Assembly: GCF_002217355.1 (NCBI RefSeq)
Contig: NZ_MUHA01000006.1
Location: 62,001-126,000, forward strand
Length of the DNA stretch: 64,000 nucleotides
From: Flavobacterium oncorhynchi
GTDB taxonomy: Bacteria > Bacteroidota > Bacteroidia > Flavobacteriales > Flavobacteriaceae
Direction of reading: 5' to 3'
Numbering within the stretch: the first letter of the stretch is position 1; each line of letters starts with the position of its first letter. The notes under the pieces were generated by a model. The model made no database searches. It saw only the letters and a program-made list of their open reading frames with translations, and was not told the origin of the DNA. Positions 48,857 through 57,743 of the stretch are shown in pieces. The position numbers and the translations under genes were made by a program.

Positions 48857-48889
48857 AACTCATAACTCATAACCCATAACTCATAACTA
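48857..48889. repeat. short tandem repeat (ACTCATA-type units)
   Basis: AACTCATAACTCATAACCCA then TAACTCATAACT, four imperfect 10-11-bp units right before the DUF4132 ATG. Confidence 0.6.
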
Positions 48890-48897
48890 CAAAAATT

Positions 48898-51800
48898 ATG
48901 ACAATTGAAGATTTATTAAAAAGCAAAGCAATCGAGAATCCGATTAAGAGGTTCAAGAAAGAATTGGAAGAAATTGTAAACAGTAATCTGGTTACGAAAT
49001 TATTTTCCGGATCAAAACTCAAAAAAGAAGTCGCTGAGTTTGGTTTGGAGTTTCTTAAGCTTGACGACAATTATTACAGCAATTATATTTCGCTGGGATC
49101 TAAGCAGGCCGAAAAGTTTACAGCACTGATAAAAGACAATATTTGGGAAGACAAAAACTATTATGATCTTTTGGTTTTCTTTTTCGGGGAAGAAAATGCG
49201 GTTTATGTAAAAGAGGCCTGGAACAGACTTCCGCAAAAAATGTATCAAACAGGATATTCCAGACGTTCTTTTAGAGCACCAAATCATAAAAAATATCTGC
49301 TGGTTAATCAGGTTAATTTTCTGCGTTCGTTGTTAAACGGAGCCAGTAAATACCATTATCAGGACTCGAAAACGGTTTATTATAATTTGAGTTTAGAAGA
49401 TCAGATTCGTTATGATACTGAGATTTCAAATTCGGGTAACCAATTTATGATTTGGTCAACGGCACTTGATTTGAATAAGTCGAATCTGTATCAGCTGTTT
49501 GAAGATATTATTTTCAATAAAGAGCCACAGGGAAAAGTTTCCCGAAACATCATCAAAGCACTTTTAAACAGTGATAAAAAGGAAAACTGGGAACTGGTAG
49601 AAAAATTATTGCTTTCGGCACAGCGTCAGGAAGGATTGCGTCAGGTTGTTTTAGAAGCGTTGGACGAAACCAGTATCGGCGCTTTGCAATACATGATCAA
49701 AGTGATTATCGACAATAAACTGAGCCGTTTTTCATCAGTGGTAAGGGCAATCGACACATGGACAGGTTTAGGTTGGGAAGCCGAAAAAGAAACGACGGTT
49801 CGTAATATTTTGGATTTGGCATACGGTTATTTTTCGAATCAAGAAACCATTCCGACAGGCATTCGCAGTAAAAATAATAACGAATCCTATATGGCGCTTT
49901 GGGTTCAGGGCGTTTTAGATGTTGAGAAAACGGTTCCGTTTCTGCATGAATTAGTAGAAAAAGGTTCGGTAGAAAAGAAATGTCTGGCGCTGAAATTTGC
50001 CGGAGAAACTGCCGATCCGTATATCGAAATGCCTCTTTATTTTAAAGCTTTAGACGATGAAAATCTTCAGGTTTTGGCATTTGCCGTTCCAAGAATGAAC
50101 GCACTTTTGGATGCCAACACCAAATCGAAATATTATGTCGAAAATGCCGATTATCCGGATTTCTTCAATAAAGTGTACAATCTTGCCCAAACGATAACCG
50201 TAAAAGAAAAAACTTTTGAAGGAAAAGTATTTTCATGGCTGAATGCGAAGTTCGAAAAAGATACTTTGTATTCGTCGGCCATCAATTTAATTGGCGATCA
50301 CAATGATAGATTGGAACTAATTTTAAATCAGTTCGAAAGTTTTTCTATTAATTTAAGAGAAAAACTGACGCGTGAAATTCTCGGCGATTATTACAGTTAT
50401 TCGTTTTACAGTTTAAAAAACGATAGCGGAAAAGAGAAAAAAGCACCAACAGATTTTCAAAGAAGTTTTGCCTTAAGAATTTTGAAAGACAGGGGAGAAT
50501 CTCTTGTAGCTTCGGCAATTTCTACCTTGAACAACCTGACGCTTACAGCTGACGAATTGGGAATTTTTCAGGAATTGTACAAACGTAAAAACTCCAATTT
50601 AAAGAAAAACCTAACGGCAATTTTACTGAAACAGGAAGAGTCAGAAATAACTTCTTTTGTAGGTTCGATTCTGGAAAAAGGCGATATGGAACAGCGTATG
50701 TCGGCTTTGGATATTATGCTGCAATTGCAGAAAAACAATAAACTGACCGATAAAGTAAACGATTGGGTAAAAGCGTATTCGGCACGACCAAAAATTACCG
50801 AAAAAGAAACCAAATTTATCGAACAGTTAGAACCGTCGCAAAAGAAAAATATTCTAAGCGCCGAAAACGGATACGGTTTCTTTACACCAAATCAGGTCTC
50901 AGCTTATGAATTGCCAAAACCAGCTTCGGATTCTTTGTATTCAAAAGCGGTAAAAGCACAGCAATATGGTTTTTCAAAATCGATGTCTCATATTAAAAAT
51001 GAAATTTCGAAACTGTATCAATTATTCGAAGAAAACCGAAATTATGAATACGAAATCGAAAACTACGATAATAGTAAACAAACGGTTTTGCTTGGAAATA
51101 CTTTCAGAACATTAAAAAATCTGAAAGACGAAAAAGACAAGGAAGCTTTGGCGACAAATTATCCTTTATACGAGGTTTGGTCTGGCTGGTTTCAGGATTC
51201 AGGATTAGACGAAAGAGATTTGTTTTTAATAACGCTGATAAGCAATTGCGACCGAAAAGTTTGGCGTGATTTCCTCGAAAAACATATTTTTTATTATAAA
51301 GAATTATTACCGCATCCCAACAAAAGAGGTTACGATTGGGACAATGCGATTCTGAATATTTTAAATGCTTTAAAGCTAAAATATGCCTTTAAAGAAGAAA
51401 CAGATTTTTTGATTGATGCTTGTACGACTTTGTATGCAGATCTTCCGCAATCTGTTTTGGAGTTTGAATACAAACCTGGAAAAGACCAATATTATTACAA
51501 TTCAGATAGTGGAAATGGCTGGCAGAATCAGGGCTTTTTTGATATTTATCTGAACAAAATCAGTTTAGCCGATTTAACCCCACAACAGGAAAATAAAGTC
51601 TGGAATTTGTACAGATGGCGACAACTCAACGGATTGGAAAGAAATATTTCGTACTGTAAACCGCCAATTCATTTATACTGCACCGCTTTTGAACAAAAAT
51701 TAATTACCGAAGGCGAATTGTACGAAGGTATTTTGGAACCGGAAAGAATTTCGGTTTTAACCAGCGAAAGCAAACATTACAGACATTATGGAAGCGAAGA

Positions 51801-53970
51801 ATTGCTAAAAACGTTCCCATTTTTAGTTCCGATGATTGATGAAATCCGCGAAACATTTTTGGATATCGAAGTCAAAAGAGGCGATTCGAATACTTCGGTT
51901 ACGCCTTTGGTTCAGAGTTTTCAGAAAATTTATGGCATTAATCGTTTGGTCGAAATGCTTACTGCGCTTGGAAAAGCAAGTTTGTACAAAGGCTATATTT
52001 ATTCGTGGAGTTATACCGAATTGACGAAACAAAAGCTATTCAGTTATTTACTGAAAAGATGTTATCCGTTAGAATCGGATACACAGCAAATTTTTAATGA
52101 AGCCGTTAAAAAAGCCAAAATTTCAGAAGAAAGATTGATTCAAACTGCAATTTATGCTCCGCAATGGCAAAAGTTCATCAGTAATTATTTAGACTGGAAA
52201 GGTCTGGATGAAGGAATCTGGTGGTTTCATGCGCATACTAAAACGGCAAGTTACAGCGCTGTAAATTCGGAATTGGAAAGCGAAATGGCGAAATTCTCGT
52301 CAATCGATTTACAAGATTTTAAAGACGGAGCGGTTGATAAAGATTGGTTTGTTTCGGCCTATAAAAAATTAGGCAAAGCCAAATGGGAAATGCTGTACGA
52401 ATCGGCTAAATATGTAACCGACGGAAACGGACATCGTCGCGCTCGTTTATACGCAGACACGATTACGGGCGACTTGAAAATTAGGGAAGTTACCGCAAAA
52501 GTAAAAGACAAACGTGATCAGGATTATTTGCGTGTTTACGGTTTGGTGCCTTTAAGCAAAGCAAGTCCTGAAAAAGATATTTTGGCACGTTACGAATATT
52601 TACAGCAGTTTAAAAAAGAAAGCAAAGAGTTTGGTTCGATGAAACAAGCAAGCGAAGCTTTGGCAATTCGTGTAGCTTTGGAAAATTTAGCCAGAAATGC
52701 GGGATATCCGGATCCTGTTCGTTTGACTTGGGCAATGGAAACAAAACAAATTCAGAATATATTATCTAAGGAAACGGAAGTTAAGTTAGATGATGTAACG
52801 ATAAGTTTGGTCATCAACAAAGAAGGAAAAGCCGATTTGGTTACTTTGAAAGGTGATAAAGAATTAAAATCGATTCCGCCGAAATACAAAAAAGACAAAG
52901 GAATTCTGGAACTGACAAATTACCGCAAAACAATGCGCGAGCAATGGACACGTTCAAGAAAAGGTCTGGAAGAAAGTATGATTCGAGGAGACGAGTTTTT
53001 ATTCGCAGAAATGCAGAATCTGTTCGAACATCCTATTATTTCTAAACATTTGGAGAAACTGGTTTTTATTTCCAACGAAGATCAAATTGGTTTTTATGTA
53101 GATGGAAATTTGGTATCGGCTTTAGGAGAAATGATTTCGTTAAACGAAAAACAGACTTTTAGAATCGCACATTGTTTTGATTTGCATAAAAATAATGTTT
53201 GGACAGATTTTCAGAAATATTGTTTTGACAATAAATTGCAACAGCCATTTAAACAGATTTTCAGAGAATTGTATGTTCCAACGCCAGATGAATTAAAAGA
53301 AAAATCAATTTCAAGACGTTATGCCGGACATCAGGTTCAGCCAAATCAGACTTTAGCATTATTAAAAGGAAGAGGCTGGAAAGTAGATTATGAAGAAGGT
53401 TTGCAGAAAGTTTTTCATAAAGAAGGCTATCAGGTCAAAATGTACGCCCTGGCAGACTGGTTCTCTCCCGCAGATGTTGAAAGTCCGACTTTGGAAACGA
53501 TAGAATTTCATTCCTTAAAAGATTATAAAAATGTTCCTTTTGAAGATATCAATCCAAGGATTTTCTCAGAAGTAATGCGAGATATTGATCTCGTGGTAAG
53601 CGTTGCCCATGTAGGCGGAGTTGACCCTGAAGCGAGTCATTCTTCTATCGAAATGAGAGCTGTTCTGTTAAGAGAAACACTGCGTTTATTCAAAATCAAG
53701 AATGTTGAAATTACCGGAAACCACGCCATTATAAAAGGACAATTGGCAGAATACAGCGTGCATTTAGGAAGTGCGGTTGTGCATCAGGTTCCAGGTAAAT
53801 ATTTGTCTATACTACCAATTCATTCGCAACACAGAGGACGTTTGTTCCTTCCATTCGCAGATGACGATCCAAAATCGGCTGAGGTAATGTCTAAAGTTTT
53901 ATTGTTTGCGAAAGACAATGAAATTCAGGATCCAACTATTTTAAGTCAGATTGATAAGACATATGCTTAA
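48898..53970 (+). CDS. giant DUF4132 protein (MolR/YehI-like)
   Basis: At 1690 residues it is the largest gene of the window. There is no signal peptide. Much of the N-terminal two thirds reads as helical HEAT-like repeats (VEKKCLALKFAGETADPYIEMPLYFKALDDENLQVLAFAVPRMNALL). The C-terminal part holds the DUF4132 region: AKVKDKRDQDYLRVYGLVPLSK, EFGSMKQASEALAIRVALENLARNAGYPDPVRLTWAME, a MREQWTRSRKGLEESMIRGDEF segment, HQVQPNQTLALLKGRGWKV, and a final SVAHVGGVDPEASHSS plus SVHLGSAVVHQVPG. E. coli MolR/YehI belongs to this family; its role is unsettled. No WGR domain or AAA partner is seen here. G+C is higher than in the CBASS genes just upstream. Confidence 0.85.
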   Translation: MTIEDLLKSKAIENPIKRFKKELEEIVNSNLVTKLFSGSKLKKEVAEFGLEFLKLDDNYYSNYISLGSKQAEKFTALIKDNIWEDKNYYDLLVFFFGEENAVYVKEAWNRLPQKMYQTGYSRRSFRAPNHKKYLLVNQVNFLRSLLNGASKYHYQDSKTVYYNLSLEDQIRYDTEISNSGNQFMIWSTALDLNKSNLYQLFEDIIFNKEPQGKVSRNIIKALLNSDKKENWELVEKLLLSAQRQEGLRQVVLEALDETSIGALQYMIKVIIDNKLSRFSSVVRAIDTWTGLGWEAEKETTVRNILDLAYGYFSNQETIPTGIRSKNNNESYMALWVQGVLDVEKTVPFLHELVEKGSVEKKCLALKFAGETADPYIEMPLYFKALDDENLQVLAFAVPRMNALLDANTKSKYYVENADYPDFFNKVYNLAQTITVKEKTFEGKVFSWLNAKFEKDTLYSSAINLIGDHNDRLELILNQFESFSINLREKLTREILGDYYSYSFYSLKNDSGKEKKAPTDFQRSFALRILKDRGESLVASAISTLNNLTLTADELGIFQELYKRKNSNLKKNLTAILLKQEESEITSFVGSILEKGDMEQRMSALDIMLQLQKNNKLTDKVNDWVKAYSARPKITEKETKFIEQLEPSQKKNILSAENGYGFFTPNQVSAYELPKPASDSLYSKAVKAQQYGFSKSMSHIKNEISKLYQLFEENRNYEYEIENYDNSKQTVLLGNTFRTLKNLKDEKDKEALATNYPLYEVWSGWFQDSGLDERDLFLITLISNCDRKVWRDFLEKHIFYYKELLPHPNKRGYDWDNAILNILNALKLKYAFKEETDFLIDACTTLYADLPQSVLEFEYKPGKDQYYYNSDSGNGWQNQGFFDIYLNKISLADLTPQQENKVWNLYRWRQLNGLERNISYCKPPIHLYCTAFEQKLITEGELYEGILEPERISVLTSESKHYRHYGSEELLKTFPFLVPMIDEIRETFLDIEVKRGDSNTSVTPLVQSFQKIYGINRLVEMLTALGKASLYKGYIYSWSYTELTKQKLFSYLLKRCYPLESDTQQIFNEAVKKAKISEERLIQTAIYAPQWQKFISNYLDWKGLDEGIWWFHAHTKTASYSAVNSELESEMAKFSSIDLQDFKDGAVDKDWFVSAYKKLGKAKWEMLYESAKYVTDGNGHRRARLYADTITGDLKIREVTAKVKDKRDQDYLRVYGLVPLSKASPEKDILARYEYLQQFKKESKEFGSMKQASEALAIRVALENLARNAGYPDPVRLTWAMETKQIQNILSKETEVKLDDVTISLVINKEGKADLVTLKGDKELKSIPPKYKKDKGILELTNYRKTMREQWTRSRKGLEESMIRGDEFLFAEMQNLFEHPIISKHLEKLVFISNEDQIGFYVDGNLVSALGEMISLNEKQTFRIAHCFDLHKNNVWTDFQKYCFDNKLQQPFKQIFRELYVPTPDELKEKSISRRYAGHQVQPNQTLALLKGRGWKVDYEEGLQKVFHKEGYQVKMYALADWFSPADVESPTLETIEFHSLKDYKNVPFEDINPRIFSEVMRDIDLVVSVAHVGGVDPEASHSSIEMRAVLLRETLRLFKIKNVEITGNHAIIKGQLAEYSVHLGSAVVHQVPGKYLSILPIHSQHRGRLFLPFADDDPKSAEVMSKVLLFAKDNEIQDPTILSQIDKTYA

Positions 53971-54040
53971 GAGTGCAATGATAGAAATATCAAAAGAGGT
54001 TTGTCTTAGAAAATAGATAAATTATAACAATAAAAGCCCA

Positions 54041-54068
54041 AACCCTGCAAATACCAACTTGCAGGGTT
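54041..54068 (+). terminator. terminator after the DUF4132 gene (copy 2 of a repeated terminator)
   Basis: AACCCTGCAA / TTGCAGGGTT; together with the flank CCAAACCCTGCAAATACCAA it repeats 48198-48223 with one substitution. Confidence 0.8.
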
Positions 54069-54097
54069 TTGTTATAAAAAATATATTTTGGGTGTTT

Positions 54098-54130
54098 TTT
54101 GTTAAATTATGACAAAATATACTACATTTG
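54098..54130 (+). promoter_or_regulatory. consensus flavobacterial promoter of tiny unit 1
   Basis: TTTG at 54098-54101, a 21-nt spacer, TACATTTG at 54123-54130: a perfect match to TTTG-N17-23-TANNTTTG. Confidence 0.75.
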
Positions 54131-54159
54131 TATCTGTAATTAATAATAGAAAAATACAT

Positions 54160-54252
54160 ATGATACTTTTAGTAAGCAAAAATTTTGAACATTTAGCCGG
54201 AGATATTCCAGTTGAGGTGTTTGGATGCGTATGTATTTTTATGAAATTATAA
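54160..54252 (+). CDS. very short ORF 1 (30 residues)
   Basis: Reads MILLVSKNFEHLAGDIPVEV then FGCVCIFMKL. It lies 30 nt after a consensus promoter and 35 nt before a terminator, so the whole unit is under 200 nt. It might be a genuine microprotein, a leader peptide or just part of a small RNA. The Cys-Val-Cys and hydrophobic ends are unusual for a chance ORF, but coding is unproven. Confidence 0.4.
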   Translation: MILLVSKNFEHLAGDIPVEVFGCVCIFMKL

Positions 54253-54286
54253 TGTAAAGTTTAGAGTTTAACTCATCATAAAATAG

Positions 54287-54316
54287 AAAAGCGTCCTCAT
54301 TTCAGGGCGCTTTTTT
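54287..54316 (+). terminator. terminator of tiny unit 1
   Basis: AAAAGCGTCC / GGGCGCTTTTTTT hairpin with T-run. A fragment of another flavobacterial repeat (CACTTCGGCTTCGCTCAGTG, from 54328) follows. Confidence 0.75.
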
Positions 54317-54565
54317 TGTTTTAAAGCACTTCGGCTTCGCTCAGTGTGACATCTAAGCAAACCAAAACTAAAAATATTTAAAAAAAATAATTGACCAAAT
54401 GTTTAATGATTAATCAAAATAGCGAAATATAATCTTGAAAAGTAATCTGATGAGTAACAGTCATTTGATAAAAAGATAAATCTGCACTAGTTTGCGGACA
54501 GGGATTTCTTTGTTTTAATTTTAGTGTTAATTAATTGATAGTCAGAAAATTAATCTTAAAAAATA

Positions 54566-54598
54566 TTTGGAAATATGATTTTTTCGATATTATCTTTG
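54566..54598 (+). promoter_or_regulatory. consensus flavobacterial promoter of tiny unit 2
   Basis: TTTG at 54566-54569, a 21-nt spacer, TATCTTTG at 54591-54598. Same spacing as the promoter at 54098. Confidence 0.75.
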
Positions 54599-54666
54599 CC
54601 TGACAAATTTGAAACAAAGAGTTTCAAATTACAACAACAACAACAACAATTAAAAAAAATAAAACA

Positions 54667-54762
54667 ATGAGTTTTAAATTATACATATACAACCCAAGAC
54701 TAGCAGCCGCGACTTCGAATAGCGAATGCTTTTACATATCGGTGCATCAATATAGGCAATAG
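54667..54762 (+). CDS. very short ORF 2 (31 residues)
   Basis: Reads MSFKLYIYNPRLAAATSNSE then CFYISVHQYRQ. The start follows an A-rich leader (a CAACAACAAC run, then TAAAACA) typical of translated flavobacterial genes. A terminator lies 24 nt downstream. As with ORF 1, it could encode a small peptide or leader. A tract of CAA repeats (54632-54648) lies in its 5' region. Confidence 0.45.
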   Translation: MSFKLYIYNPRLAAATSNSECFYISVHQYRQ

Positions 54763-54785
54763 GATAATTATATCGTATTTGTTAT

Positions 54786-54815
54786 GAAGCACCTTTGATT
54801 GGGTGCTTTTTTTTG
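54786..54815 (+). terminator. terminator of tiny unit 2
   Basis: GAAGCACC / GGGTGCTTTTTTTT with a 7-nt loop. Confidence 0.8.
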
Positions 54816-54822
54816 CCATAGT

Positions 54823-54895
54823 GGCAAAGGTTCAAAGGGGCAGAGAGACAGAGAAAAAAACTTAGTATCTCAGCACCTTAGAACCTCAGAAGCTT
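54823..54895. repeat. R2-family intergenic repeat
   Basis: GGCAAAGGTTCAAAGGGGCA, AGAGACAGAG, then CTCAGCACCTTAGAACCTCA: the same wording as 42902-42945. Confidence 0.55.
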
Positions 54896-54923
54896 AATAA
54901 AAATAAACAATAAAAATTTAAGG

Positions 54924-55082
54924 ATGAATCAAAAAATAGGACTTAGGTCAGACTATAGTGGTCAAACAGATAAAGTGGAATTTAGTGAGCCGCCATTTGC
55001 CTCGAGAAGAAAGATGGATTTGGAACTTATTAACCTATGGAAGGAAAAGGTGAATTTTAGGAAAATTATATATATCATTTAG
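54924..55082 (+). CDS. short ORF (52 residues), unknown
   Basis: Reads MNQKIGLRSDYSGQTDKVEF then SEPPFASRRKMDLELINLWK and a hydrophobic end. The leader TTTAAGG and the hydrophilic, compositionally normal sequence suggest real coding. The following gene starts 109 nt later on the same strand and may be its partner. No function is recognised. Confidence 0.45.
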   Translation: MNQKIGLRSDYSGQTDKVEFSEPPFASRRKMDLELINLWKEKVNFRKIIYII

Positions 55083-55191
55083 AGATATTTCTCTGTTAAA
55101 GCAATGGTGCTTTTGAACTTTTGTGATATTGGATTTCTTAGAAAAACCTTCGATTTCCTGAGATTCCCAAGAATTACAAAATCAAAATACC

Positions 55192-55695
55192 ATGCAAAAC
55201 AATACATTACAACAATATAAAAACGCAATTAGAAAAAAATACGAGTTAGAAAAAGAAGGCAGATACTTTGATTATTTGTACAAACCTTCTCGTGGAAAAC
55301 TTCGTGATTTATGCTGGTTGATTTTCGAAAATAACCCAACAAAAGAGGATTCAAATGTTTTTAGCAATCTCTTGGGCTTAGATTTCGATCATAGTAAAAA
55401 GAATAAGTTTAAGGAGAAGAAGGATAAGTTTAGACCTATCGAGACTTTCTTTAAAGGTGAAACAGATCCGTCAAACATCGATGCAATAAATATGGCAGCA
55501 ATTTTGGTTGATTTTGAACCGCGTCCTTTTAAAAAGTTTTACGAAAACTCTAAAACTGAAGAAACAAAACCAGTTAAACGGATGGAGAAAGCTAAAGCAG
55601 TTTTTGAAAAAAAGAGTTCTCTAAAAAAAGAAAAGGCTGAAAAAAAGTCTAAGAGAAGAAACTTCTTTAGAGATTTTAAAAGTATGTTTTTCTAG
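55192..55695 (+). CDS. hypothetical basic protein
   Basis: The 167 residues have an N-terminal domain of about 110 residues (NTLQQYKNAIRKKYELEKEGRYFDYLYKPSRGKLRDLCWLIFENN, then a conserved-looking PIETFFKGETDPSNIDAINMAAILVDFEPRPFKKF). A strongly basic Lys/Arg tail follows (KSSLKKEKAEKKSKRRNFFRDFK). The tail suggests nucleic-acid or membrane association. I do not recognise the family. It ends at a bidirectional terminator with the acyl-CoA synthetase gene. Confidence 0.65.
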   Translation: MQNNTLQQYKNAIRKKYELEKEGRYFDYLYKPSRGKLRDLCWLIFENNPTKEDSNVFSNLLGLDFDHSKKNKFKEKKDKFRPIETFFKGETDPSNIDAINMAAILVDFEPRPFKKFYENSKTEETKPVKRMEKAKAVFEKKSSLKKEKAEKKSKRRNFFRDFKSMFF

Positions 55696-55747
55696 AAAAC
55701 AGAAATTCGAAACTGCCAAAACTATATTGAAGAGATCTTCATTAAAT

Positions 55748-55783
55748 AAAAAACGGCTGTCTAAATTTTAGACAGCCGTTTTT
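55748..55783. terminator. bidirectional terminator
   Basis: AAAAACGGCTGTCTAAA / TTTAGACAGCCGTTTTT, nearly loop-free, perfect. Confidence 0.88.
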
Positions 55784-55806
55784 CTTTGGTTAATTATTTT
55801 GGAATT

Positions 55807-57585
55807 TTAATTGTGATCGTAGATTTTTGCGTAAAGATCTTTATAGATTTCTTTAATGATTTTACGTTTTAATTTTAGAGTAGGAGTAAGCTGTCCGCCA
55901 TCGATAGACCAAACATCTGGAGTAAGTTCAAAACGTTTGATTTTTTCCCAGTTTCCAAATTTTTCATTGATGCTTTCGACTTCTTCATTTATACGTTTGA
56001 TTACATCGGCATTTGCACTAATTGCTGCATCTGTATTTCCTAAAGTAATTTTATGAATTTTAGCCCATTCTTTTACGAACTCAAAATTGGGCTGAATAAA
56101 AGCACCCGGCATTTTTTCGCCATCGCCAATTACCATAATCTGCTCGATAAAACGAGATTGTTTCATAGCATTTTCAATGATTTGCGGTGCAATATATTTT
56201 CCTCCTGATGTTTTGAACATTTCTTTTTTACGGTCGGTAATTTTTAAGAAACCTTCGCTGTCGATTTCTCCAATATCTCCCGTATGGAAATAACCATCTT
56301 GCAAAGCTTCTGCAGTTTTTTCAGGATCTTTAAAGTAACCCAGCATTACATTTGGTCCTTTGCAAAGAATTTCACCGTCTTCGGCAATTTTTACTTCGAC
56401 GTTACGAATTGGTTTTCCAACAGTTCCAATTTTAAAACCTCTATTTCTTTGGTCGTTTACGGCAATTACAGGCGATGTTTCAGATAAACCGTAACCTTCC
56501 ATAACTGGAATTTCGGCAGCAGCAAAAACTCTTGTTAAACGAGGCTGTAGAGCGGCACTTCCAGAAACCATTAAATCTAAATTTCCTCCCAAACCTTCTT
56601 TCCATTTACTGAAAATAAGTTTGCGGGCAATTTTTAACTGAAACTCATACCAAGCACCATTGGCTCCGTATGGTTCATATTTTAAACCTAAATCAATAGC
56701 CCAGAAAAATAGTTTTTTCTTGATGCCTGTTAATTCGGCTCCTTTAGCATAAATTTTATCATAAACTTTTTCTAAAAGTCTTGGTACAGCTGTAATTACA
56801 TTTGGACGAACTTCTTTTAAGTTGTCGCTGATTTTTTCAATTGATTCTCCAAAATAAACTGAAATACCATAATATTGATAGATGTACAAAATCATTCTTT
56901 CAAAAATATGGCAGATAGGCAGGAAGCTTAAAGCGCTGCTTTTTCCTGGATCAAACGGAATTCTTGGTGCACTGTCTAAAACATTAGAAACAATGTTTCT
57001 GTGCGAAAGCATAACTCCTTTTGGGCGTCCTGTAGTTCCAGAGGTATAAATAATAGTAGCTAAATCGTCCGTTTTTATACTGTCTTTTCTTGCTTCAACT
57101 TCGGTTTGATTGCTTTGGTCTTCACCAAGCGTTAGTAATTCAGACCAATGTTTGCAGCCTTCAATTTCATTAAAAGAATAAACTTCTTTTAGAGTTGGCA
57201 CATTTGCTTTGATAAGATTTACTTTTTCAAGTACTTCTACATCCGAAACAAAGCAATAAATACTGCCGCTATGATTCAAAATATATTCGTAATCTTCTTC
57301 AGAGATTGTTGGATAAATAGGCACGTTTTGCGCACCAGTCTGCTGGATACCAATATCCATAATATTCCACTCAGTACGGTTGTTTGAGGTGATTAGGGCA
57401 ATTTTATCATCTTTTTGAACACCCATGCGCAATAATGCTCTCGAAACAGCATTTGCTTTTGCAATATATTCCTGGCTAGATGTTTTTTCCCAGACTCCAT
57501 TTTTTTTAGTTGCTAACGCAACCGGAAGATCGTAAGTTTCTTGTTGATAATAGGGAAAATCAAAAAGGCGTGTGATTGAAACCAT
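55807..57585 (-). CDS. long-chain acyl-CoA synthetase (AMP-binding)
   Basis: The 592-residue protein activates fatty acids to acyl-CoA for lipid synthesis or the beta-oxidation operon at 30.6-36.8 kb. The P-loop ATIIYTSGTTGRPKGVMLSHRN lies near residue 175. VMEGYGLSETSPVIAVN is motif A5 and GYFHTGDIGEIDSEGFLKITDRKKEMFKTSGGKYIAPQ the hinge, followed by the C-terminal domain. This is the FAA1-type form usual in Bacteroidetes. It is a single-gene unit with ATG at 57585. Confidence 0.9.
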   Translation of the reverse strand: MVSITRLFDFPYYQQETYDLPVALATKKNGVWEKTSSQEYIAKANAVSRALLRMGVQKDDKIALITSNNRTEWNIMDIGIQQTGAQNVPIYPTISEEDYEYILNHSGSIYCFVSDVEVLEKVNLIKANVPTLKEVYSFNEIEGCKHWSELLTLGEDQSNQTEVEARKDSIKTDDLATIIYTSGTTGRPKGVMLSHRNIVSNVLDSAPRIPFDPGKSSALSFLPICHIFERMILYIYQYYGISVYFGESIEKISDNLKEVRPNVITAVPRLLEKVYDKIYAKGAELTGIKKKLFFWAIDLGLKYEPYGANGAWYEFQLKIARKLIFSKWKEGLGGNLDLMVSGSAALQPRLTRVFAAAEIPVMEGYGLSETSPVIAVNDQRNRGFKIGTVGKPIRNVEVKIAEDGEILCKGPNVMLGYFKDPEKTAEALQDGYFHTGDIGEIDSEGFLKITDRKKEMFKTSGGKYIAPQIIENAMKQSRFIEQIMVIGDGEKMPGAFIQPNFEFVKEWAKIHKITLGNTDAAISANADVIKRINEEVESINEKFGNWEKIKRFELTPDVWSIDGGQLTPTLKLKRKIIKEIYKDLYAKIYDHN

Positions 57586-57743
57586 GTTTAATATATTGAA
57601 TTTTATCGCAAATTAAATAAAAATTAGGTATAATTTTTAATTTTATGGAATTTTATGGGAAAATTTATAGGTACTTTTAAAAATCAACGAAAACGTTTTC
57701 TTTTTTGTAGTAAATTTTAGAAAAAACAAGAATTATTTATTTT

